DNA of 47,571 bases from Bacillota bacterium (lineage in GTDB: Bacteria; Bacillota; Clostridia; Christensenellales; SZUA-584), in the NCBI GenBank assembly GCA_023416745.1, contig JAEZHF010000059.1:1-47571 (forward strand). The letters are read 5' to 3'. Under the pieces are notes generated by a model. It did no database searches. It saw only the letters and a program-made list of their open reading frames with translations, and was not told the origin of the DNA. This document shows, in pieces, positions 33,237-41,814 of this stretch. Position 1 is the first letter of the stretch. Each line of letters begins with the position of its first letter. A program made the translations under genes and the position numbers.

Positions 33237-34418
33237 ATGACTTACAACTTTGACGAAATCATCGAACGCACCAATACGGACTCCATCAAGTACGACTTTG
33301 CCGTACGCCGCGGCAAGCCGGAAGGCCTGCTGTCGCTGTGGGTGGCGGACATGGATTTTAGAACGCCCCCTTGTGTGACCGAAGCGCTGGTGGAGAAAAG
33401 CCGCCACGGCATTTTCGGCTATTCGGAGAGCCGCGAGGACTATATTGAAGTGCAGCAAAACTGGTTTCACACTCGCTTCAGTTGGGATATAAAACCGCAG
33501 TGGCTGGTGAAGACGCCGGGCGTGGTGTACGCCATCGCGACGGCGCTACGCGCGCTGACCGAAAAGGGTGACGCGGTCATCATCCAGCAGCCTGTGTATT
33601 ATCCGTTCGCCGAATGCATCAACGTCAACGAACGCGAGCTCGTTGTCAATCAGCTTGTCTATGAGGACGGCGCTTACCGGATGGATTTTGACGACTTCGA
33701 GGAGAAGATCATCCGTCACGGCGTGAAGCTGTTTATACTGTGCAGCCCGCACAATCCGGTGGGCCGCGTGTGGACGCGCGAGGAACTGACACGGTTGGGC
33801 GACATCTGCGTCAAGTACGGTGTGGCGGTGATATCCGACGAGATCCACGCGGACTTCGTGTATGCGGGGCATCAGCATCACGTATTCGCATCCTTGAAGC
33901 CCGAATTCGCAGAGATATCCATCACCTGCACTGCACCTTCCAAGACGTTCAATCTGGCGGGGCTGCAGATATCCAATAATTTTATTCCCAATCCTCAGTT
34001 ACGAACGAAGTTCCGTGAGGAGACTGTGCGGAGCGGCTACAGCCAGCTTAACATCATGGGCATCATCGCATGCAAGGCCGCATACCGGGACGGCATCCCA
34101 TGGCTGGAGGAGCTGAAGGCGTATCTGGCGGGCAACCTCAACCTGCTGCGGTCCGAGCTGCAGGAACACATGCCGCAGATCCGTCTCGTGGAGACGCAAG
34201 GCACGTACCTGCCGTGGATGGACTGCTCGGCGCTCGGCCTTTCCGATCAGGCGCTGGACAATTTTATCGTGCACAAGGCAAAGCTGTGGCTGGACGCCGG
34301 CACGATGTTCGGTGCGGGCGGCGAGGGCTTCCAGCGCATCAACATCGCCTGCCCGCGCTCCATCCTCAAGCAGGCGCTGGATCAGCTGGCGCTGGCAATT
34401 GACGAGCATCTGAGATAG
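33237..34418 (+). CDS. patB: MalY/PatB-type cystathionine beta-lyase (aminotransferase fold)
   Basis: 393 residues from ATG 33237. The MalY/PatB pattern is plain: WVADMDFRTPPCV, HGIFGYSE, CSPHNPVGRVW, SDEIHADF and APSKTFNLAG with K236 as the PLP lysine. These enzymes split cystathionine or cysteine to release homocysteine or sulfide plus pyruvate and ammonia. The in-frame ATG at 33228 abuts GGAGGG, so it cannot be the start; ATG 33237 lies nine bases from it. It ends the Rrf2 operon, so the pair of PLP enzymes could convert homoserine derivatives to homocysteine. Confidence 0.9.
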   Translation: MTYNFDEIIERTNTDSIKYDFAVRRGKPEGLLSLWVADMDFRTPPCVTEALVEKSRHGIFGYSESREDYIEVQQNWFHTRFSWDIKPQWLVKTPGVVYAIATALRALTEKGDAVIIQQPVYYPFAECINVNERELVVNQLVYEDGAYRMDFDDFEEKIIRHGVKLFILCSPHNPVGRVWTREELTRLGDICVKYGVAVISDEIHADFVYAGHQHHVFASLKPEFAEISITCTAPSKTFNLAGLQISNNFIPNPQLRTKFREETVRSGYSQLNIMGIIACKAAYRDGIPWLEELKAYLAGNLNLLRSELQEHMPQIRLVETQGTYLPWMDCSALGLSDQALDNFIVHKAKLWLDAGTMFGAGGEGFQRINIACPRSILKQALDQLALAIDEHLR

Positions 34419-34426
34419 TTTTATAT

Positions 34427-34554
34427 GACCATGGAGGCGCTGCCTCCAAACCTTCACCCCAATAAGCCTTCGTCTTTTCGGGGACCCCGAACCACCGCTC
34501 AAGGGGCGTCGCCCCTTGAGAATCCCATCAGGAAAATGCCTGTCGGCATTTTCC
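34427..34554 (+). repeat. Structured intergenic repeat, copy B
   Basis: Related to copy A. It starts GACCATGGAGG and holds three hairpins: GGAGGC/GCCTCC (from 34433), CTCAAGGGGC/GCCCCTTGAG (34498-34520, ten perfect pairs) and GGAAAATGCC/GGCATTTTCC (34531-34554), the last two joined by AGAATCCCATCA as in copy A. It lies in the 323-base gap between patB and the glucosidase gene. The remainder of the gap (34555-34741) holds no gene I can see; a TATACT at 34675 might be a -10 box for the glucosidase. Confidence 0.8.
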
Positions 34555-34741
34555 GTAATCTTTCAATTCTACTCTGTTCTTTATACTGCCACGTGCTAAA
34601 TTCTATCGTAAATTTCTTTTCCCTCATATCGCTGGTTAAGGGCAGCATTTCCGCTGTTGCGAAACGGCGCATATTATACTAGACTGATACTGTCTCATAC
34701 ATGCATTTCCAATTCACGAATCGTGAGGAGGCTGAACACTG

Positions 34742-36355
34742 ATGGCAAAATGGTGGCAGGACCGCGTGGTCTACCAGATCTACCCCCGAAGCTTTGCGGA
34801 TACCAACGGCGACGGGTTGGGCGACATCCCCGGTATCATCGCACATCTGGACGATCTCGCCGACCTCGGCGTCGGTATCATCTGGCTGAGCCCGCTTTAC
34901 CGCTCTCCCGACGCGGACAACGGCTACGACATCAGCGACTACCGCGACATCGACCCCAAATACGGTACGATGGCGGACATGGATGCGCTTATTGCGGAGG
35001 CGGGCAAGCGTGACATCCGGCTGGTGATGGACCTCGTCATCAACCACACCTCCGATGAACACGAGTGGTTCGTGCAGAGCCGCGATAAACAGAGCCCCTA
35101 CCGCGACTACTACATATGGCAACCCGGTAAAAAAGGCGGCCCGCCCAACAACTGGATGAGCCTGTTCGGCGGCAGCGCGTGGACATACGACGAGCAGAGC
35201 GGCGAATACTATCTGCACCTGTTCGCAAAGAAACAGCCAGACCTCAACCATGACAATCCGAAGGTGTACGAGGAGATCAAGGACATCATGCGCTTCTGGC
35301 TGGACAAGGGCATCTCCGGCTTTCGGCTGGACGTGATCAATATCATCTCCAAGTCGTCGCTGGCGGACAGCAAACGGCTTATACGGGGCAGCGAATATTA
35401 CGTCTCGCAGCCGGGTGCGCACGAAATACTCCGCGGTTTCAACCGGGAGGTGTGGTCGCATTATGACTGCTTCACCGTAGGCGAAACGGTTTTCGTGTCG
35501 CCGCAGATGGGCAAGGACCTGTGCGACGCGGCGCGCGGCGAGCTGAACACCATCATCTCGTTCGAACACATGGAGACGGACCAGCACTTTGTCAAGTGGT
35601 TCAAACGGCCGTTCCATGCGGGGCGCTTCGGGAGGACGATCGCCAAATGGCAGGCGGCGCTGGAATGGAGCGCGCTCTATCTGGAGAACCACGATCAGCC
35701 GCGCTCCGTTTCGCGCTTCGGTGACGACGGTATATACTGGGCGCAGTCCGCAAAGCTGCTGGCTACGCTGCTGCTGTCGCTCCGCGGCACGCCGTTCATC
35801 TATCAGGGTCAGGAGATCGGTATGACCAATTTCGACTTCACCGGGATGGATCAGCTGCAGGACGTGGAGTCACACAATATTTATAAACTTGCGAAGAAGC
35901 TGCACATCCCCAAGGGTTATCGCTGGCGCATGATGCAGCGCTGCTCGCGGGACAACGCCCGTACGCCGGTACAGTGGGACGCCTCCCCACACGGCGGCTT
36001 CACGACGGGGACGCCGTGGCTGGGCGTCAACGGCAACCACACGCGCATCAACATGGCGGCGCAGAAGGACGACCCGGCTTCGGTGCGTAGCTACTACAAG
36101 CGGATGATCGCACTGCGGGCGGGCAGCGACGCACTCAAATACGGCGCGTTCGTGCTGGAAGCGGCGGATAAGCACCTGTTTTGCTACCGGCGTGAGCTGG
36201 ATGGCAAGGCCTGCCGCGTGCTGCTCAACTTCAGCAAGCACCCTCAGCATGTGCCCGGCAGCGGCAATGTGCTGATATCCAACTACGGGCGCAAGGACTA
36301 CGACGGCGTGCTGCAGCCATATGAGGCCGTGATACTGGAAACGGAGGCACGATAG
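34742..36355 (+). CDS. malL: GH13 oligo-1,6-glucosidase / alpha-glucosidase
   Basis: 537 residues. The four GH13 regions are visible: DLVINHTS (97-104), GFRLDVIN (193-200, nucleophile D197), VGETVF (246-251, acid/base E248) and ENHDQPR (315-321, D318). The valine right after the nucleophile matches oligo-1,6-glucosidases, which split isomaltose-type alpha-1,6 links, rather than maltases (Ala or Thr there). No signal peptide, so it works in the cytosol on imported oligosaccharides. GTGAGGAGG lies upstream of ATG 34742. The alpha-galactosidase gene starts one base after its stop. Confidence 0.93.
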   Translation: MAKWWQDRVVYQIYPRSFADTNGDGLGDIPGIIAHLDDLADLGVGIIWLSPLYRSPDADNGYDISDYRDIDPKYGTMADMDALIAEAGKRDIRLVMDLVINHTSDEHEWFVQSRDKQSPYRDYYIWQPGKKGGPPNNWMSLFGGSAWTYDEQSGEYYLHLFAKKQPDLNHDNPKVYEEIKDIMRFWLDKGISGFRLDVINIISKSSLADSKRLIRGSEYYVSQPGAHEILRGFNREVWSHYDCFTVGETVFVSPQMGKDLCDAARGELNTIISFEHMETDQHFVKWFKRPFHAGRFGRTIAKWQAALEWSALYLENHDQPRSVSRFGDDGIYWAQSAKLLATLLLSLRGTPFIYQGQEIGMTNFDFTGMDQLQDVESHNIYKLAKKLHIPKGYRWRMMQRCSRDNARTPVQWDASPHGGFTTGTPWLGVNGNHTRINMAAQKDDPASVRSYYKRMIALRAGSDALKYGAFVLEAADKHLFCYRRELDGKACRVLLNFSKHPQHVPGSGNVLISNYGRKDYDGVLQPYEAVILETEAR

Positions 36356-36356
36356 A

Positions 36357-38693
36357 ATGATTGATGTACAGGACGGTGTATTCCGCTTGACCACCGACAC
36401 CTCGAGCTATTGGTTCCGCGTGACGAAGTTCGGACACCTCGAGCATATTCACTACGGCGAGCGGCTGACTGCGCAGGATGAGGAGCCGCTGGCTTTAAAG
36501 CGTACCGCAATGTACGGCAGCAGTGTGCTTTACGATGAGTCGGACTCCACCTACTGCCTCGATACGATGGCGCTGGAATGGTCGGGCATCGGGCGCGACG
36601 ACTACCGCCACTCCCCCGCCGAGCTGAAGATGCCGGACGGCAGCTTCGCCTGTGATTTCGTATACCGTTCGCACCGCGTACTGCCCGGCTTCGTGCCGAT
36701 GGAAACGCTGCCCTCCGCTTACGGCGATGAATCCGAGTGCGGCACGCTGGAGATCACGCTGGAGGATGAATCCAACAGCGTTCAGCTGCTGCTGTACTAC
36801 ACCGTATACGCGCAGACCGACGTCATCACGCGCCGCGCGGTGCTGGTGAACAATAACGACAAGTCGCTGGTGATCCGGCGGCTGATGAGCATGATGGTGG
36901 ATCTGCCGAACGTCAACTTCGAGCTCGTCACCTTCGACGGCGGTTGGATACGCGAGGCGCACAAACACACGCGCCCCGTGCAGTACGGCATGTATGTCAA
37001 CGAGTCCACCACGGGCGCCAGCAGCAACAGGCACAACCCCGGCTTCCTGCTGGCCGAAGCGGGCACGGGCGAGTCGCACGGGCGCGTGTACGGCTTCAAC
37101 CTCGTGTACAGCGGCAACCATTACGGCGCGACGGAGCTGTCCGCGCAGGACATACTGCGTGTGCAGCTGGGCATCAGCCCGCACTGCTTTGAATGGACGC
37201 TGGATCAGGGCGAACGCTTCGAGACGCCCGAGGCGGTGATGACGTTCAGCAGCGACGGCTTCAACGGTCTCAGCGCGCGCTTCCACGATTTCGTCAACCG
37301 CCATATTGTTCGGGGCGACTGGAAGGGCAAGGAGCGCCCGGTACTCATTAACAACTGGGAGGCGCACTTCTTCAAGTTCAACCAGCGCAAGCTGCTGCGG
37401 CTGGCACTGCGTGCCCGACGCCTGGGCGTGGAGCTGTTCGTGCTGGACGACGGCTGGTTCGGCAGGCGCAACAGCGACACCTGCAGCTTAGGTGACTATG
37501 CCGTCAACAAACGCAAGCTGCCAGGAGGCATGAAGCTTTTTGCAGACAGGATATGTAAAACGGGCATGAGCTTCGGATTGTGGTTCGAACCGGAGATGGT
37601 GAATCCGGACAGTGAGCTGTACCGTTCCCACCCGGAATGGGCAGTGACCACGCCGGGCAAAAAGCCGTGTCTTGGCCGTAATCAGCTCGTGCTGGACCTT
37701 TGTAACCCGGCGGTGCGCGACTATATCGTGGAAAACGTGACACGTATATTGGACGAGGCGGACGTTTCTTACGTGAAGTGGGACATGAACCGCCACATCA
37801 GCGACGCGTATTCCCCTCTGCTGCAAAATCAGGGCGAGTTCTTCCACCGTTACATGCTGGGACTGTACGACATACTCGCGCGCATATTCCGGCCGCGCTC
37901 GCATATACTGTTCGAAAGCTGCTCGTCGGGCGGCAACCGCTTCGACCTCGGTATGCTGTGCTTCTCGCCGCAGGTGTGGTCGTCGGACGACACCGACCCC
38001 ATCGAGCGCCTGAAGATACAGGACGGGCTGTCGCACCTGTACCCGCTGTCCGCGATGGGAGTGCACGTATCCGAAGCGCCGCACCAGCAGACGCTGCGCA
38101 ATACGCCGCTCACCACGCGCTTCAACGTGTCCTGCTTCGGCTGCCTCGGCTATGAGATGGATTTAAAGTACCTGACTTACGCGGAGAAGAAGGAGATCAA
38201 AGCGCAGATCGCTTTCTACAAGGCACACCGGCGCACGTTCCAGTACGGGCGGTTTACGCGTCTGCCCGCGATGCGCCCCAACCTGCGGCACTGGCAGTGC
38301 ATAGCATCGGACGGCAGCGAAGCGGTGGCCGGTTTCTTCCAAACTCAAGGTGATGCGGCGCAAGGTTACGACCGCCTGCCGCTGACCGGCTTCGACCAGA
38401 ACAGCCGCTATACCGTCCGCACCCGTCCGCAAAGCCTCTTCATCAAGCGGTTCGGCGGTTTGGTAAAGCACATCATGCCCATCGAGTTGAATCCGGACGG
38501 GTTCCTGCTGCGCACCGCGGGGCGGTTCTACGCCCTCACCGACTGCGTGGAAACCTACGAATGCCGCGGCGATATGCTGAACGAGGGGCTGCGCCTCGCC
38601 AACCAGTTCATCGGCAGCCATTACAACGACCGCACGCGCCTGCTGGGCGATTTCGGCTCCAATCTGTATGTGGTCACAAAGCAGCCGGAATAA
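36357..38693 (+). CDS. GH36 alpha-galactosidase
   Basis: 778 residues, full GH36 length. An N-terminal beta-sandwich (about 1-330) precedes the catalytic barrel: LINNWEAHFF, VLDDGWFG, GLWFEPEMVNPDS, then KWDMNRH with nucleophile D476, and WSSDDTDPIERL with acid/base D544. The C-terminal beta domain completes the fold. It releases galactose from melibiose, raffinose and stachyose. GGAGG lies nine bases before ATG 36357. No signal peptide, so substrates must be imported, perhaps by the GPH symporter encoded convergently. It forms a pair with the preceding glucosidase. Confidence 0.95.
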   Translation: MIDVQDGVFRLTTDTSSYWFRVTKFGHLEHIHYGERLTAQDEEPLALKRTAMYGSSVLYDESDSTYCLDTMALEWSGIGRDDYRHSPAELKMPDGSFACDFVYRSHRVLPGFVPMETLPSAYGDESECGTLEITLEDESNSVQLLLYYTVYAQTDVITRRAVLVNNNDKSLVIRRLMSMMVDLPNVNFELVTFDGGWIREAHKHTRPVQYGMYVNESTTGASSNRHNPGFLLAEAGTGESHGRVYGFNLVYSGNHYGATELSAQDILRVQLGISPHCFEWTLDQGERFETPEAVMTFSSDGFNGLSARFHDFVNRHIVRGDWKGKERPVLINNWEAHFFKFNQRKLLRLALRARRLGVELFVLDDGWFGRRNSDTCSLGDYAVNKRKLPGGMKLFADRICKTGMSFGLWFEPEMVNPDSELYRSHPEWAVTTPGKKPCLGRNQLVLDLCNPAVRDYIVENVTRILDEADVSYVKWDMNRHISDAYSPLLQNQGEFFHRYMLGLYDILARIFRPRSHILFESCSSGGNRFDLGMLCFSPQVWSSDDTDPIERLKIQDGLSHLYPLSAMGVHVSEAPHQQTLRNTPLTTRFNVSCFGCLGYEMDLKYLTYAEKKEIKAQIAFYKAHRRTFQYGRFTRLPAMRPNLRHWQCIASDGSEAVAGFFQTQGDAAQGYDRLPLTGFDQNSRYTVRTRPQSLFIKRFGGLVKHIMPIELNPDGFLLRTAGRFYALTDCVETYECRGDMLNEGLRLANQFIGSHYNDRTRLLGDFGSNLYVVTKQPE

Positions 38694-38704
38694 CCCATCA
38701 GATT

Positions 38705-38780
38705 AAAGACCGTGGAGGCGCTGCCTCCGCACTTCCGCCTTAGGGATGAATTCCTTAGGAAAATGCTCTAGGCATTTTCC
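38705..38780 (+). repeat. Structured intergenic repeat, copy C (short form)
   Basis: Third copy of the family, 12 bases past the alpha-galactosidase stop. It starts AAAGACCGTGGAGG, has GGAGGC/GCCTCC, a degenerate CTTAGGGA/TTCCTTAG stem and GGAAAATGC/GCATTTTCC (38758-38780), and lacks the linker AGAATCC found in A and B. A further hairpin AAGGGCT/AGCCCTT follows at 38796-38818. Confidence 0.75.
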
Positions 38781-38840
38781 GTATTTTCGTAAACGAAGGG
38801 CTCCCATTTTAAGCCCTTATAGAGTGTCGATAAACCCCAA

Positions 38841-38931
38841 TTTGTCATTTCGAGCTCAGCGAGAAATCCCCTGTAATGTGGCTTTACAGAAGGGGTTTCC
38901 TCAGTCGCTCACGCTCCATCGGAATGACAAA
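38841..38931. repeat. Long palindromic intergenic element
   Basis: Begins TTTGTCATT (38841) and ends AATGACAAA (38923-38931), with inner arms CGAG..CGAGAAATCCCC and GGGGTTTCC..CTCGC-type complements, so the whole 91 bases fold into one imperfect hairpin. The TCATTTCGAG / CGGAATGAC design is seen in dispersed palindromes of many bacterial genomes (general knowledge, no search made). It sits between convergent genes and codes for nothing. Confidence 0.75.
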
Positions 38932-38948
38932 ACAGGCTATTGTCCCAT

Positions 38949-38975
38949 ACAGAAAGGGCTCCCTAGGGAACCCTT
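38949..38975 (-). terminator. Probable terminator after the gal operon
   Basis: On the minus strand AAGGGTTCCC and GGGAGCCCTT pair with one mismatch around a two-base TA centre (38975-38954), then TTTCTGT. It lies just past the symporter stop. The T-run is short. Confidence 0.45.
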
Positions 38976-38986
38976 AATCTTGATTC

Positions 38987-40459
38987 TCATTCTGTTATTT
39001 CGCTTTTAATATCTCCCCTTGCGGCGAGGTCCGCCACGATCTGGTCGTAGAACTTCTTGTCGATCTTATACTTGAGGCGGTACAGTATGTAGCCCGCGAT
39101 GATGCAGACCAGCGGGACGACGAACATCGCCAGCTTGAGCGTCAGCAGCCCCTCGGTTGTCACGTCGTCTGGCGGTTGTGCCCTGTTGATGCCAGATATG
39201 AGCAGCGTCACCGTCATGATGCCCGTCGCGATCGCGCCGCCGATTTTATTGATGAGCGGCTGTACGGAGAACGTCACCGCCTGGTTGCGCTTGCCCAGCT
39301 TCCACTGCCCATACTCGATGGTGTCGGAAAGGAACATCAGCATCAGCAGCTGGATGAACGCCTCGCCCACGAACAGCAGCACGCCCGCGATGCCGATGGG
39401 GATCATGTTCATCGGCGAGAAGAAGAACAGGCCGTAGCCCGCCAGCACCAACGCCGTCGCGATGGTGTAGAACAGCCGCCGCGACATAATCTTGCTGATG
39501 AGCGGAAACACGATGAGCGCAGCGATCTGCGATACGCCGAGAACCAGCGCAAACATCGAGTACATGTTCTCGTCTCTGTACGCGTATTTGAAGTAATACA
39601 CGCCGAAGCTCGTCGTGGTCATGTAGCCGATGACAAACAGCGCCATAGAAATGACGGTGAACAGCAGCTGGTCGTTTTTAACCAGCGCACGGAACATGTC
39701 GCGCAGCGTCGTCTTATCCTCTTGCTTGAATTCGCCGCGATATTCCTTTGCGCCGAATACGGTATACATCTGGAAGCCGATCATCAGCACCGCAATCGCG
39801 ATGGCGATATAAAACCAGCTCTGCTGCAGGCTGCCAACGGTCTCCGCAAGCGAGTTCGTGACAGGCAGAATCGCCACCACCACGGCAAACAGCCCGATAT
39901 TGGCGCAGATGCGCGCGAAGGAACCGATCTTCTCACGCTGCTTCTGATCCAGCGTCAGCGCGGGCAGCATCGACCAGTAGGCGATGTCGTTCAGGCCGTA
40001 GGTGATGTCCCAAGCGAGATAGCAGACGCCGAAGAGCACCACGTAGAGCACGTCCACCGAATTCCCCTGCAAAGCGGCGGGGTCCTGCCCGAAGTTGGAG
40101 AACAGCAATATCATGAATATAGCGCTCGTGAGTGCGCCCACCACGATCCACGGTTTGTATTTGCCGTAGCGCGACTTGGTGTTGTCCACAATCAGCCCCA
40201 TGACGGGGTCGTTCAGCGCGTCGAACACGCGCAGCACCGTCAGCATAGTCCCCACCACCGCGAACATCGTGTCCGACAGGTTGAGCACCTCGGTGAGGTA
40301 AACCATCAGGAACATGCTCTCCAGAGAGTAGAACATGTCGCGCCCGATGGTGCCCATGCCAAAGAAGAACGTATTCTTCGCGTTTCGCTTGCCCCAAACG
40401 GCAAAATAAACAGTAAAAAAGACGATCAGCGCAATGACTGCATACAATATGAATTCCAT
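38987..40459 (-). CDS. GPH-family sugar:cation symporter (MelB-like)
   Basis: 490 residues, about 12-13 membrane segments. The DALNDPVMGLIVDNTKSRYG and KYKPW motif is the GPH family signature after segment 2. Substrate is probably a galactoside or beta-glucoside, because it is the last gene of galT-galK-GH1. Compared with usual family members it has an extra hydrophobic N-terminal segment (about 1-22) before AKNTFFFGMGTIGRDMFYSL; a start further in is possible, since AAGGCGG lies 13 bases before ATG 40459, a little far. Together with the GH36 enzyme it could serve melibiose or raffinose use. Confidence 0.87.
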   Translation of the reverse strand: MEFILYAVIALIVFFTVYFAVWGKRNAKNTFFFGMGTIGRDMFYSLESMFLMVYLTEVLNLSDTMFAVVGTMLTVLRVFDALNDPVMGLIVDNTKSRYGKYKPWIVVGALTSAIFMILLFSNFGQDPAALQGNSVDVLYVVLFGVCYLAWDITYGLNDIAYWSMLPALTLDQKQREKIGSFARICANIGLFAVVVAILPVTNSLAETVGSLQQSWFYIAIAIAVLMIGFQMYTVFGAKEYRGEFKQEDKTTLRDMFRALVKNDQLLFTVISMALFVIGYMTTTSFGVYYFKYAYRDENMYSMFALVLGVSQIAALIVFPLISKIMSRRLFYTIATALVLAGYGLFFFSPMNMIPIGIAGVLLFVGEAFIQLLMLMFLSDTIEYGQWKLGKRNQAVTFSVQPLINKIGGAIATGIMTVTLLISGINRAQPPDDVTTEGLLTLKLAMFVVPLVCIIAGYILYRLKYKIDKKFYDQIVADLAARGDIKSEITE

Positions 40460-40510
40460 AAGCTTTCTGATACCGCCTTAAAAGTAATGTAAACGGAGCG
40501 CCGCTCCAAA

Positions 40511-41791
40511 TCATTTTACGTTGTATTCTGTGGCGCAGTATTCATCGAAAAGGCTCTGTGAAACGCCGCCTTCTTTGATCATTCTGGTATAGAATTCGCC
40601 GCTTTTCTTGACAGTCCTCTTTTGCGTGTCATAATCCGTATGCACAAGGCCGAAGCGCGCGGAATTGCCCTCCACCCACTCGAAGTTATCGGTGAAGCAC
40701 CAATGGTAATAACGCTCCACCGGCAGACTGCTGACCCGAAGCGCCTTTATGTGCTCATAAACGTAGCGGCTTCGAAAGGCGTCGGTGTTATCGCACGTGC
40801 CGTTCTCTGTGATGTACACCGGCAGCTTAGCGAGATTATACAGTTCCTTCGCGCACTGCACGATGCCGTCCGGGTAAATCTCCCAGTTGAGGTCATTCAC
40901 CGATACGCCGGGCAAATATTCCGCAGTCATGCCCTTCGCTGCCGTGCGGCTGTAATAGTTGACCGCGTGGAAGTCGCAGTACAGTTTGTTTTCGACGCCG
41001 CGGATGCGCCGCAGCGGAAAGCCGCCGCACCCCGTCAGATACGCGCTGTTCAGAGACGTCTGGAAAAGGCGGCGCATCAGTCGCGCGCCGATCCGGTCAA
41101 ATAGGCTTTTCGGGTTCATCGGCGTGAACACACGCATGTGGTGCGCGTAGCTCACGCGGGTATCGGTATACCCAATCTCCTTGCGTTTGCGGTGAATCAG
41201 CTCGTACGCTTTGATATGGCACTCGCACATGTTGCCCATCACGCGCAACGCCGAAAAAAGCGACTTCTTTCCCGGCGGCCATTCGCCGAAGAAGAAGCCG
41301 CTGGTGGCGTACACATTGGGCTCGTTGATGGTGATGTATTCGCTGACGAGGTCGCCGAAGGCTTCCACGGCTTTGTCCACGAACGACAGGAAAATATCCA
41401 CGCAGGCGCGGTTTTCGAAAGCGCCCATGCGCTCGAACCACATCGGGTTGGTGAAATGGTGAAGTGTGAGCAGCGGGCGAATGCCCAGCGACTGCATCAG
41501 CTGCAGCTCGTCGCGGTAGTGGGCAAACGCGGCCTCGTCATATACGCCGCGCTCCGGCTCCAGCCGCGCCCATTCGATGCCCAGCCGGTAGTGCCGGATG
41601 CCCATGTCATGCATCAGGCGGATGTATTCCTCGTACAGCTCGTAGTGCCGGTTGGCGATGGACGGGTCTGAGCCGTCCTTGATATGACCTTTTTGGTACC
41701 AATCGTACCAGCTGTTGTTGGTGTCTCCGCCCTCGATCTGCGTCGCGGCGGATGCAACCCCCAGCTCCATGCCGTCCAGCCTGAAAGACAT
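40511..41791 (-). CDS. GH1 beta-glucosidase/beta-galactosidase
   Basis: 426 residues from ATG 41791, slightly short for the family (about 440-480). Seen: AATQIEGG near the start (substrate-binding Q and E), HHFTNPMWF, TINEPN with acid/base E157, and ITENG with nucleophile E329; then WCFTDNFEWVEG and FGLVHTDY. It hydrolyses beta-glucosides, beta-galactosides or their 6-phosphates. No PTS gene is nearby and the transporter is a symporter, so unphosphorylated substrates are likely. AGGAGG lies upstream of ATG 41791; an in-frame ATG at 41812 has no site. Confidence 0.92.
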   Translation of the reverse strand: MSFRLDGMELGVASAATQIEGGDTNNSWYDWYQKGHIKDGSDPSIANRHYELYEEYIRLMHDMGIRHYRLGIEWARLEPERGVYDEAAFAHYRDELQLMQSLGIRPLLTLHHFTNPMWFERMGAFENRACVDIFLSFVDKAVEAFGDLVSEYITINEPNVYATSGFFFGEWPPGKKSLFSALRVMGNMCECHIKAYELIHRKRKEIGYTDTRVSYAHHMRVFTPMNPKSLFDRIGARLMRRLFQTSLNSAYLTGCGGFPLRRIRGVENKLYCDFHAVNYYSRTAAKGMTAEYLPGVSVNDLNWEIYPDGIVQCAKELYNLAKLPVYITENGTCDNTDAFRSRYVYEHIKALRVSSLPVERYYHWCFTDNFEWVEGNSARFGLVHTDYDTQKRTVKKSGEFYTRMIKEGGVSQSLFDEYCATEYNVK

Positions 41792-41814
41792 ACGCGAACC
41801 TCCTCGCTGCACAG

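Noticed and set aside
39176..40492. A 438-codon open frame on the plus strand opposite the gal symporter
   Set aside because: Antisense shadow of a membrane protein gene, giving a His/Arg/Glu-rich translation without any family pattern.
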